Shown here: in pieces, positions 23,501 through 34,722 of the stretch
Layout: the number at the start of each line of letters is the position of its first letter
Numbering within the stretch: position 1 is the first letter of the stretch
Source of the DNA: Terebella lapidaria
Taxonomy: Eukaryota; Annelida; Polychaeta; Terebellida; Terebellidae
Reading direction: 5' to 3'
Assembly: GCA_949152475.1 (NCBI GenBank)
Contig: OX424560.1
Coordinates: 24,305,106-24,369,105, forward strand
DNA: 64,000 nt
Made by a program: the position numbers and the translations under genes
The notes under the pieces: generated by a model
Seen by the model: the letters and a program-made list of their open reading frames with translations, nothing else
What the model was told of the DNA's origin: nothing
The model's database searches: none

Positions 23501-26500
23501 ATCTTATTACTTGAACATTTATAGAAAATACGAATCCAACCTGTTTGTTCCTATTTCACCCATCACCACAAAACACAGCCCATATAACATGTTTAATAAC
23601 CTGATCAAGTTGTGAACAAAATGGGGTAATGGAGGAAAAAGAACTTATCAGTATAAAACACGAACAACATTGAAGGTCCATTTTCCCCGCTCGGCTTGTG
23701 ATGCTCGGGTCTCGCCCTCACCTGATTACCCCCTTGGCCGTGGCAAGGAAATCTATTGAGTTTTTTCTTCTGTGGCTCAGCATCCAGACAAATATGGGTG
23801 TTCTTGTCAAATACTTGCTTGTTCTTCACCTACATTTACAATGCAAAATAGTTTTTTTCTCAACTAATAACAGAATCAGGCAAAAATGGATATAGGTAGA
23901 TTTTTGCCCCACATTTTGGGTAAAAGTTTTTCATCAAGTTATATTCACTGAAGTCCACAGTTCTGGTGCTAGATATCACTTCTCTGAAATTGATAGCAGA
24001 TTTCATCTGTACTGAAATGGCGATAGAAATCATAATGCTTCGACAATGACACTGATTTATCTAAATAGATCTTGGCCATGTTGGGAGAAAATGTATACAC
24101 GTTATCATCATTTCAGTGGTCCTTATATTGTGCAACTGGGGCTGAAAGTAGGGAAAAAAAAGGTTAACAAGAGTACAAAGTATATCGACAATTCACAAAT
24201 TGGCATTGGCCACTACATATATAAGTACAGATGAAACTGAAACGATTTATTTACAATATTTTATCACTCCAATTTACATGCCAAAAAACTCAAATGTCAT
24301 CGTCAAGTTTTCCTAAAACAATTATTCATTTCCTGAATTTCTCAAAGGGTCACAGCTCGTCGATTGCCGGCCGAGTGGTACCAACATACACACCTCGCCG
24401 CTTGCGATGGAATCCCCGGGGATGAAGAGTTCCGGGAAGACGTTACGAATGTACCAGTCAAAACTCTTACAGTGTAACCGCTCTCTTAGCTCCTTGCGGC
24501 CGGTCACGTCACCATAGTCACCCTGTATTGGGGAGTAGGGGAGGGGGGGAAGAATGTTCAACAACTGTTATATTTGAGTTAAAGTACATGTAATTGGTAC
24601 TGAGTATTTTCATGTAACTCACTAATTTTAAGGGACCATGAATGACCTGCAAATTTGCTTCGAGAAAAACAAATGATATGACTTGTATATGTATCATGTT
24701 TACCATGCTTAATTCGTGGCATTTTATTGCACATGATACATAAAGTTAGCAATATACTTTTGTACATCAAAATACCATGTCAATATTATCACATCGACAA
24801 CAAATACATGTGGAAAACTTGTCCTGCACAAAAGTACTTCAGAATCACAAATACCCCGCCAAAAAACAACGCACCAAGTCAAAGTTGAATCTCTCGTAGT
24901 AGTAGGTTTTGTATTCGTCCATCCACACCTCAGCGAGACGCACTGAATTCTTCTTTACGACGTTTACGCCAGTTTTCCACGAGTAAGGACTACGCTTGCG
25001 GAAGATGTGACCCACATGGGAGCAAGGGACGATCTCCAACACTCCTCCGCACATCCACACCTAGGGTGAAATATCGAGTTTTCTTATATTTTTATATAAC
25101 GGTACAAGCATAAGTTTTTAAGCTAATGTTATTTAGGAACCACAGTGATAACACTCTGTGGTTAGAAGGGTAGTTGAAAACGAGAGTCTATTTTTTTTTC
25201 TGCTTTTTTTTCATCAGATCTATGATGATTTTGAGATAACAGCTGTTAGCATGTTCATTTACTACTGTAGGATACAACTATTGTTTGTTTTACGAGTTTT
25301 GGTTCATACATAAATCTATACAAAGTAAAATACTGTTACCCTAAGAATGCTACTTACTTCCATACATGTGTATACTTTACCATGTTTACACAAAGTACAA
25401 GCCCCTTACCCTGAATGAGAGCTCAAGGTTCTCCCCGCCCCAGATGTCCATGCCAGGGTCATACGTGCCGAGCTTCTCAAAGTACGCCTTGCTGATGGAG
25501 AACAGACCACCAGCCATTGTCGGGGACCTGGGGAGGAGGTAAAATGCTGTATGATCAAACTCTTCAGGTATGGTTTGGACTCTCATTGAGGTGTTCATAA
25601 TTGGAGGGATATCACTTCATAATGATCATGTTGATTTTTTTTAGACTTCATTTATCTAGGTAAACAAGAATGCTTTTCGTGTGAAAATTATGATTGGTAT
25701 TGAATGGATATATATGGCGATTAGGTAATTTTTCTTTTACAGGTTAGTTCACATGTACTTCCAAGTACGAGCATGTCCCATATGCATGCACATCTTTACA
25801 TGTACAGTGAAAACTTATCGATTTACAACAAATACAGTGACACTTGTGACACAACTTGCTTGCACACATTATTCCGAACAGACATTGCCACAAAGGACGG
25901 AATCATGCAGGGTTTTGCAAGCTAACATGCCCCTGAAGGATTGAAAGCATTCACTTCCAGTGTTTTATAAAGAACATAAACATGAGGAACGGGTCTACTA
26001 GGAATAATCTCCCACAAAAATATTACTCTGAATTCAACCAGTTCTTAACCATGTTAACCATAAATACCTCAGCAGTTAGGTTAGCATGGTAAGGTCCCCC
26101 CTACTAAAAAGTCCGATATCACGTAAACATGGTAAAATTCATAAAGACACATTTTCCTAAAAGCTACCTGATGGCGTCGACTGAGCTTTTCCGCCGTTTC
26201 TTCTCGCGCTCGGGGACGGGATGCCAGTTGTACTGTAGGTTCCAGTCGAAGCCTCCGATCTGTATCGAGCTGGCCCCCTGGTGGTGAACGTACTTCAGCG
26301 TTTCGTCTTCGATGACGTCAATTACAGGGCACACAACGTTTGATTCGTTCTCATGTATTCGCTCGAGTAGAGGCTCTAACCAGCCTGGGAGGCCGGATTT
26401 TTTTTTTTTTTTTGGTTGGGAGGGGCAGGGCGGACGTGATGGGTAGGGGCAGATTTTGAAACTTATCAATCATTGTTAATTGCGATAAAGTGACATATCT

Positions 26501-29500
26501 CTCCTAGATCTGTAACATGAACATGATGAAGGTAACTTCTATATCATGTATATACTAGTATTCATTTTCAGACATAAACTGAGCCTCCCATCCACAATAG
26601 CCATATCGGCCTAGGCGAGGTGATATCAGTTTTTCATATGGAAGGTGTTTTGTACGTGTATGCTGTTAACAGAAGAATATGATCTCTTCTGCAGATTCAA
26701 AACATTCCTTGAAATTGCTGTCAGATTCTGTACATCTACCTAACACGTATTACACCCTAAAAACTGAAAATTTTGCTGAAAATCAAACAAATGTTACAAC
26801 ATTCACATTTCTGGGGTTGAGCAACAGACAGGCAGGGTGTTTGTCATTTCTGGCGCATGCTTGAAAGCCAACTGCAACATAACGCATGGTTATTATACAA
26901 TCATGTACATATACAACACACATAATATACACACATGACCATACAAAATCCAGCCCAAAACATAAACAGTTACAGACATATTTTACTATATATTGGTCAC
27001 ATGGACTCTTAGCGGGGTCAACAACAATGTCACAGTTCATTCCACACTTTTGGCTCGCCCTATATAGAAGAAGCATTCCATTCCGAGATGTTTCTATACC
27101 GTATGGGATCGACTCTGGACTTTCGACGAGCCCGTTCGTTCGCCGGCATGGATCGCCAAGTGAACTGCAACTGCCAGTCGAAACCCCCGACACTGACTTG
27201 CCGATTACTGATAAGGTAACTCATCGAGTCTTCATCGATGATGTCGATAACTGGGGAAACAACGTGGGTCTCATCCTCGCCGATAACGTGGAGCAAGGGT
27301 TCTAGCCATCCTGCCGAATTTTTTCGTTGGTGTTGGTGGTGAGTGAATTCGAACAGTTTTATTGTACACGGTGACTCATCATTCAAAACTGAATGAATAC
27401 ATATACCGATACTACATGATAATGTATCAACAAAGTGATAAGGCACATTTGCTATACATTTGATATCCATTGACTAAACTCTATAATTTTGCTGAGATCA
27501 GCTGAAGGTTTATGATCACAACGGTTCAAGTAAGAATGAATTGTAATCAATGTATACCTAAGTACATGCACATACAATATACAAAAGACCACTACAAGCA
27601 AAACACCAGGAATTGATTTTTGTTTCCTAAAAAGATATTATTATGCAGATTGCAGAAGTACTTTCACTCTCAAAGTCAAGTACTTTGAAATCCATAGATT
27701 CCAAAGTATCTTGTTGTGGATAATATTATCTACATCTACAATATTTTCATACAAAAGATATTCAGTATGGACACTCAAATACAAATGTACTTATGGTATT
27801 GGAGTGAGAACACATAATATGGGGAATTTGCAATTTCCTGCCTAACACATATCAATGATCTGATGATATCAAACTTATATTTCTAGCTCAACTGATTTGC
27901 TAGTCATTTGACAATGAACATCAATTTATCAAAATATAGTAACATATCAACAACATTGTCCCCTAACAACCGATAGGTTACCATGACAACTACACACCTT
28001 CAGTAGCCTCGCAGTGAGAGTCCAGGAACGTTATGACATCACCCGTTGCTACAGACGCCCCCAGCAGACGCGCTCGAATCAAACCCTCACGTTTCTTCGC
28101 GCGTACGAGTTTCACCTTTTCTTGTTTGTCCACGTAGCTCTGTAGTTGCTCCTGCAGATGGTCTAAAATACGGAAAAAAAGATAATTTTTTCAGCATTTT
28201 TTTTATGCATAGATCATATATGTAGGGTAAAATTTATCTAAATCATGTAATAGAGCCTATTTAATATTCAATGAGAAATAGATCTGCACCGCCCTATTTA
28301 GAAAAGCTTCTGAAATTTCACATCAATTGAAATTCATCGCTGTTCATGAAATTATCCATTATTTCACACATTCCACAATATTATTGACATTTCACTTTTC
28401 AAGTCACAGTGTAAATATTAAAGACTTTACCGTGTTTACACAAGATGGCGATCAATACATGCAAACGTGATAAACGCAGATGGTTTTTCATGAATGTATG
28501 GCCAACACTGTATCTGTGGGTTTCTCAGCTTATGATATTTTAATCATGATGACATTGTAATTGTAACCACAAACATATCAAAAATACAGATATTTCCCAA
28601 GAATGTTCATTCCAAATGTTCCATGACAGTTTGCAATCAGAAATAATCCACTGACTCGTCGCTCGCTATCTTGGTTTTATTTATATGTGTGTAAATTCAT
28701 AAGTTGTGGAGCATGTGGAGTGCCTCACTACCAATCATTTATTAAAAAAAAAAAACCCGACATTTACTTATCGTTATTTAGTAAGGTTAACAGTCTACTG
28801 ACTCTCACTCCACAACTTGTGCTGCAACCAATGTACATTCCGAAACATGTTACAAACATTAACAATATTAGCCTGTAATGTACCTCCAATAATCAATCTG
28901 TATGTATCATATGTAAATAGTGTAATGCAGCAGCACGAATAAATTCTATCTATCTACTGAAATGCTGAAATACTACTATATTTGGGCACTTACAAGCCAA
29001 TAGAAAGTATCATAAAGCACCCTATATCATGTATATCTTTGCCATTGCATTAGGTGAGAACATTATGACGGTACAAAACATCTCGACTGTCTATGATTCA
29101 ACTAGACTTTCTGTTACTACCAGTGACAACATCGTATCTTGTCATCATTTGAGATTACCAATACCAAATAGATCTACTACTATTAATTTACATAAACCAG
29201 TCCAAACAATTTATGTTAAGCTGCTTCCTCTAACGTATGTACATGTACATAGAATACACGTACCGAAGTCGGACTTGTCGTCAACTAGGATAACCTCCTT
29301 GAGTAGCTGCGGAGGTGAGCGGTCGATTACGCTATGAATAGTCCGCATGAGTACAGACCACGCTTCGTTGTGGAAGATGACCACGACGCTCGTGTCCGGT
29401 AGATTGTCGGGGTAACTGACCGTCCGGCATCTGTCACCATGGATACACGGTGGGGAAAGTTGATATATTAAGAATTGTTTACCAGTTAAAATATCTGGTA

Positions 29501-30593
29501 TAAATATACCAGTTAAAAGTAGGTATATTCACACGTACCTCATTCAAAGTTCTATATTTTTTTTTACATTAAATAAAATTTAAATTTTAGAGTTCAATAG
29601 CTTAGTCATATTAGTTCATTTCAATTTCAATTTTTCAATTTTTTGGGGGAATCTTTGCAATTAATATTCTCACTATTACCAAGACAACAGGACTCACTCT
29701 TTATCTCTGACATCCGGCAGACTGCGATGTATCGAGATCATGTCGCTGGCGTACTGGTTAAAGGCGTTACGTTGCCAGCCGCGCTCGTACGTCTTCCGAT
29801 CCTCTGGGGACAGCTTGTTCTTGTCGATTACCACGGATTTTCCCATTTCACCTGGGATGAAATGAACAAAAATCATAAGCATATATTGATGTACATAAAA
29901 TATATAGTACATATATTGAGGTATATGTTTATAAATAAGGATGTCATCATCGTCATTGTATTTACTTTATCAGGAATTTGGCAAAGTGTATTCAGCATAT
30001 CAATATGTATTATTAACATGATTATGATTACATGATTAGCATAATTACATTTAAAATTCATTCTTAACTTTATTTCCTGCAAAAAAAAATGCTGTGAGTG
30101 AAAACTGCGTACCAGGTGCGTTGGGATCGTGAGGTATTTTCGGCATAGGTTCCCCGCGGTTGACTTTCTCCTGGATCACATGGTCATGGAACGGATTAAG
30201 CGGCTCCGGCTGCATTGCGTTTAGCATCGCTCTCTCGCCAAGTTCTTCGTGTTTTTCCCGTTCCCTATCGCGTAAACGTCGCTCTGCATCTTCTGCCATC
30301 CTCTGCATGAACCGCGCTTGGTCGACTTTTGGGGGATCCGTAAGAGGTCTATCTATGACAACGTCCGCGGGGTTTTGGGGGATTTCCCCCGAAAATTTCG
30401 TAGTCCGAGGCAAGTTGAGCTCGCGATTGGCTCGTTCCACTTGCGTATCTTGCGAGTCTTGTTTGATACCGTTTCCATGGTAATCACCACCAGTCATAAC
30501 AACTAGAAATCCGATCGCGCTGAACCAGAGGAGCGGAATGGCTAGGATAAGCTTGAATATTACGCCCTTTCGGCAGCGAAATGGGCGGGACAT
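20512..30593 (-). CDS. Polypeptide N-acetylgalactosaminyltransferase (GT27), complete gene with two alternative exon pairs
   Basis: Type II Golgi enzyme that transfers GalNAc from UDP-GalNAc to Ser/Thr, starting mucin-type O-glycans. Exons in transcript order: 30593-30113, 29851-29698, 29430-29264, 28162-27998, then 27310-27100 or 26384-26168, 25527-25410, 25060-24875, 24522-24394, then 23829-23722 or 21430-21326, 21015-20890, 20670-20512 (TAG). All introns are GT..AG and all phases agree, giving 666-669 residues. Parts in order: short cytosolic tail, membrane anchor at about 11-33, charged stem to about 160; GT-A domain with HNEAWS (232), the Mn-binding DSH (315-317), PTMAGGLF (395), WGGEN (422-426) and SHVGHIF (His450, the expected third metal ligand); then a ricin-type lectin domain (538-667). 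The alpha repeat has CLD or CID plus QYW across a junction. The beta repeat has CLD and QEW. The gamma repeat has CLQ and QIW, so its sugar-binding Asp is lost. The usual second Cys after D-x-H is Ala (DSHCEA). A splice acceptor at 30734-30735 implies an upstream non-coding exon. Paralogue identity is not resolved. Confidence 0.95.
21326..21430 (-). CDS. GALNT alternative exon 9b (lectin alpha repeat)
   Basis: 105 bp (35 codons), phase 0 at both ends. It encodes [20 protein letters not shown], then [15 protein letters not shown], and splices to the same downstream exon as 9a. Joined to the preceding exon it gives GEIR, the usual start of the lectin domain. The loop between CID and PCH has lost the KKK of 9a and gained two His. 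As both exons are in phase 0, inclusion of both would not break the frame and would give a four-repeat lectin domain. Confidence 0.88.
21662..23470. mobile_element. Palindrome-capped repeat element, copy E, with 147-bp array
   Basis: Lies in the intron between GALNT exons 9a and 9b. The left end has a short palindrome, ATGCCTTGGAGGCAT (21664-21678). The right end is a hairpin with a perfect 10-bp stem, AAGGCATTTC-TGCC-GAAATGCCTT (23446-23469). Inside are a tandem array (21700-22745), a duplicated GGTCAAAGGTCGTTTGA block near 22,790 and 23,105, and a poly-A run (about 23403-23429). The frames through it are repeats, not genes. Confidence 0.6.
21700..22745. repeat. Tandem array, about seven units of 147 bp
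   Basis: The word TCCGAGATAT recurs at 21841, 21988, 22136, 22292, 22439, 22586 and 22733, giving spacings of 147, 148, 156, 147, 147 and 147. Each unit has TCAAGGTCAAAGTTCATC, a TAGACATGTTTGTCTAG near-palindrome and ACGTCCGTTTCGCTCTACG. Units are nearly identical, so the array is young or homogenised. A further diverged partial unit occurs at 22,985-23,055. Confidence 0.9.
23722..23829 (-). CDS. GALNT alternative exon 9a (lectin alpha repeat)
   Basis: 108 bp (36 codons), phase 0 at both ends. It encodes a ricin-type alpha repeat: [18 protein letters not shown], then a lysine-rich loop, then PCHGQGGNQ. It joins to [10 protein letters not shown] of the next common exon, completing the QYW motif. 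It is homologous to the exon at 21326-21430. The CLD aspartate expected to contact GalNAc is present. Confidence 0.88.
26168..26384 (-). CDS. GALNT alternative exon 5b (catalytic domain)
   Basis: 217 bp with the same phases as exon 5a. It encodes [31 protein letters not shown] and [10 protein letters not shown], closer to the usual GALNT sequence than 5a. It adds two residues, and an N-E-S sequon lies near its start. Using 5a and 5b together would break the frame because 5a leaves phase 2 while 5b needs phase 1. The expected pyrimidine tract is displaced: a run of 16 A (transcribed strand) lies just upstream of the acceptor (26398-26413). Confidence 0.9.
27100..27310 (-). CDS. GALNT alternative exon 5a (catalytic domain)
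   Basis: 211 bp, phase 1 in and phase 2 out, bounded by AG and GT. It encodes GWLEPLL at the start, then [22 protein letters not shown] and a basic loop ending DPIR. It is homologous along its length to the exon at 26168-26384 and joins the same neighbours (GAA-G before, G-TCC after) in frame. It differs from the usual family pattern in VVSP (normally VVCP) and in the loop after FTW. Acceptor AATTCGGCAG; donor GTATAG. Confidence 0.9.
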
Positions 30594-30733
30594 TTTGCTA
30601 GCGGGTTTTGGCCAATCAGATCACTGGGATTTTCCTTTGTGGACGGAATGGTTCGGTCAGCTCGTTGTGGTCAGCATGAGTTTTGATTGGTCGATCGTTG
30701 TGTGGTTTCGAGACACAAGTGTAGGGCATAACT

Positions 30734-33700
30734 CTGAAAAATATAACAACAAAAACATTTTCAGTACATTATATTATTGAATTTCTCCCAACACATTAAA
30801 AACATATGATACGAATAAAATGTTTGGAATTCATGTAACATTACAATGTATTGCCAGATATGACCATAATGACTAGACCTTATAGAATAGAATACCATGT
30901 GTGCATGTATATGATATAGGCCCATCATTTGCATGATTTGTATGCTGGTATACTCGTCGTATACGTTGCTGCTACAACAACTGAAAACTAACTATTCTCT
31001 TAGCCTAGATGATCAGTACTGGCCTCTGAAGACAAAAAGTACATGCATGGTTTACAAGATACTTGTACTGGACAACACTGGACAACACTGGACAAGCACT
31101 GGACAAGCTGGACCACTTTTTTGTGTTGGCAAGCTATACACTCTTTGTCAATGATCGGATGTGAGAAAATAGTATAACTATACTATACATACACACAATG
31201 AACTAGTCATCGCTTCAGAGTGATTGTACCAGTATAGTGTGTTCACTTATGACATGATATTCTGCTAGCCCATAAACATACTATGTTATATATTTTTTCA
31301 GAACAGAACACACCTTAACATACATGTTTCGTAGATGTATGGTTTGTAGATCATAATTATATAGATTGTCCCATTGCATCATCAATACCTACATGGTAGA
31401 TGTACAAGACTAGAATAATTTTCTACAGATAACAGGCTGTGGGCTGCTAATCCACCGGCATTGATCTGCTCTCAGCATGCTCAGCTAACTAAAGAATATT
31501 CGAGGGACTTTTAAACGAGCTTGGCGATGTTGGCAGAATGATGAAAACTCCTTGAATAGACTTTACCTCATTCTCCCTGGCATCAAGTGTTGGCTGCCTC
31601 ATGAATATTCATGATTTTGATTGATTACCTATCATTATCTGTCCATCACATTATGCGCTATCATGCACTCGCCACACTTTTAAATTTCACCCTCAAATTT
31701 TAACCGTATTTAAATTCAGTTTTATCGCGACAAATCTACAATAATTTTGCATAATTTTCCACGAAACAAATCACTCAATGTTCCACTTTCATTCAATAAT
31801 AATGTATTACTGCATTGTTTCATATGTCAATAAACTAACTAACCAGCTATTAATTTCAATGAACAAATGACTCAGCCTGCAAAATTAATTATCATATTAC
31901 TGAGTTTTACACATGCAAAAACCCCCAATACCTCATGTATATATCTATATACAATCTACACGTAAAAACCTCAGATATTCATCACTGCAGCATTATATGA
32001 GATTAAAACATGATACTTTCACCGCGTTCACCCTCTGCCTGTCTCCTACATGTTCCTGCCATTGAGGACATGTAATTGTATGTCAAGCCGTCACAGAGGC
32101 GACTCCCCTACATTCCTCATGTCTCGCTTGCGCCATCTCCCCTTCCAGTGCAGAATGTCTTTGCTAATAAATCAAATTTAGTCCAACACTGCGGATAAAT
32201 CTCATTTCAAGGGAGCTCTGAGATTTATACATGTATGGAAATTTCTTTCTGGTGAAATTTGTTACTTTTTTTCCATTCTGTTTTCCACTTGATAAATATC
32301 AAACAGCCTATTTTTGGGGTACATGTAATATATTTTTTTATTCCCACAAAAAATATTTTACCTACTTCAAGCACATATACATTATATGTACGGACTCTTT
32401 GTGTAGCCTCCTAGAATATTGCAATATACAACGATCTTTATATGTGGTCAGCAGGAAAATTTCATAACCATTGAACATGAAAGCAGCTCATTTTGTTTGA
32501 AGCTGCAGAGACATTGCCTTTCAAAAAGCAGAGAAAAGATGCAGCCAGACAGAAATGCACATATGAAGATGGCATTCAGAAAATTCTGCTCAATATACCC
32601 GCTAGTCTGTGAAAATACCAGAGAGCTAGCTATCATACACTATGTATGAATTCATAATTTAATGTTAAAAGGGAAAGGACCGGACAGGAAAGAGCATTCT
32701 GGGAGACTGGTAGGTTTTCCCGAGCGAAAAACGCCGATGAAAAAAGTGGAACTGTCCGCTAATGAAGGGGAGTAAATGGACGACGACGACAAAAATTTGT
32801 CGCTTTCATATTTCATCCCCTAAGTGTATTGGTGCAGGGCTGCGGATGAGGCAGGATCAATTGTTGTCGCAATTTTTCCCGGTGCGTCATTTGATTTGTC
32901 TCTAGTACCAGAAAAACCAACAGACGCAGGCAGCATTTGGCAGTCTGTCGTGGTCTTCATCAGCAAATGTTGGTCACACAATATGGATTTGACATGAGTT
33001 ATGTACATGTTTATTGTCAGAGTCAATAATTTAATCCCATCAATTGTTTAATGATATCAATTTCAATCTATACTATAGACATGATAAGCCAAATAATTCA
33101 CATGGTCCAGATATAATACACTGTTAAATCATGATACTAGACTAAATTTATCATGCGGTTTACATTACACGTACACCTTCATATTCTGAATGTTTATTCC
33201 TTATATTGTTACCATGACAACCAATCAACCCACGGATAATTGCACGGTGGGTGTCATCTTGTAAATGTCCCTCTAGAGGGGTGTATATCATAAATAAACC
33301 CACAGTCATCACACTGTAGAGGTCGTTGTCATGGCGATGTTGACCCTCCAGTGCTGTTAAGGAAAATTAACGGCCATGGAAGTATATTTGCCAATTCATC
33401 TTCCGCCCAAAAATAACTTGGATACCTTAATATTCCGTACCCATGGGTCACTGTATTGACCTGCAGCACATAGTTCAGTAGCTGAAAATTTCCCATCTTT
33501 TATGTATGTATATGTAAGATCATGATGATGAGAAATTTCATCAAAATATTTTGCATTTTGTGACATTCAAAAAAGGTGTTTTTGCAAAGAGCAAAAATCT
33601 TTGTGTGGAGCAATAATTTATCGACCATGGGTTTGTTGTTGAATTTTACATATAACATGGATGTGTTTATTTACATTTGTACTAATTGCTTCAAGTCTGT

Positions 33701-34480
33701 TCACACTGATTACCATAATCCTGGCAAAAAGGCTTTGGTTTTTATTTGTTTTGTACAAATAATATGATATTCGAGCACAATAACTAACCTTTTAATAAGT
33801 TCAATACACAATATTTCAGTATTTCATCTTGATGAATCTCACAATACCTAACTTCCTAATTAGATTTGAATACTAGTAGATATCAATGCATTGAAAACAT
33901 TTGATGAGAATATTTATTTACATACTGTGTACAATGTACATTATATGTATATGTTATACATCTGATGTTTCTCTATATTAGAGCCTCAAACCAGTTGGAC
34001 ACTTGGCTTGCCTCTCTTTAGATCATGTATACATTTGGTGTGATAATCCAGGACTTGCCCGGGACACACAGCTCCCTCCGCCATTGAAACTGGTGCCTTG
34101 GGTCGATCCAAACAAATATTACCACCACATCCCCAAATATCTCTAAGTATTAAATCCCGGGTAGCCGGGGGAAAAAGTGAGATATTTAAGGGATTATGCT
34201 CATTCGCTGCGGCTCACCACGTGTAGATCTGAAAAAAGTCCCCAGACATTCAAACAAACACACAGCGGTCTGTCGTATTTGCAGACTGGTCAAATTGGTT
34301 AATGCCCAGGAGTGGGATGGAACAAGGACTGGGAAATCGATGTAATTTGACGGTCCATATGCATTACCATGATTAGCCAATAACATTTATTTGCACTACA
34401 AAGTACAGGCATTGGCTTTATTAGAAAATTGTTCACAGTCTACGGTGTGTTGAAAATGCACCGACCATTTTTGAAAGATA
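30734..34480. other. Upstream region of the GALNT gene, non-coding
   Basis: AT-rich. It should contain the GALNT first intron and possibly its promoter and 5' non-coding exon, but I cannot point to a core promoter. A short tandem of CTGGACAACA occurs near 31,070-31,110. No gene seen. Confidence 0.4.
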
Positions 34481-34544
34481 TCACAAGTATATGTATTTTC
34501 TCAGTGGAACATGTGAATTAAAGGTAGAAAGTAAATTTCATGGT

Positions 34545-34650
34545 GAAATTTTGAGACTGGATTGGATTCGAACCAATGACCTCTGAAGGATAATGCTCCT
34601 GATGCCCCCTGTATTTCAACCACTACACCATCACACCAACACTTCGGTAC
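34545..34650 (-). repeat. tRNA-derived SINE head
   Basis: On the minus strand there is a good A box, TGGTGTAGTGG (34630-34620), and B box, GGTTCGAATCC (34574-34564), with a perfect T-stem (ATTGG/CCAAT). The acceptor ends do not pair, and the anticodon region is too long and irregular. It is therefore better read as a SINE or degenerate tRNA copy than a working tRNA gene. Confidence 0.5.
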
Positions 34651-34722
34651 ATGCTGTACGTTTTCAGCATTCCGTGGTCTATATCTCACCATTATACTGG
34701 GATGCCCATGATGACCTGTCAA

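Noticed and set aside
24322..24564. Extending GALNT exon 8 as a single-exon open frame past its splice sites
   Set aside because: The frame continues into intron by chance. The GT and AG sites at 24393 and 24523 keep phase with neighbouring exons and family alignment.
34545..34650. Functional tRNA gene on the minus strand
   Set aside because: A and B boxes and the T-stem are good, but the acceptor stem does not pair and the anticodon arm is irregular.
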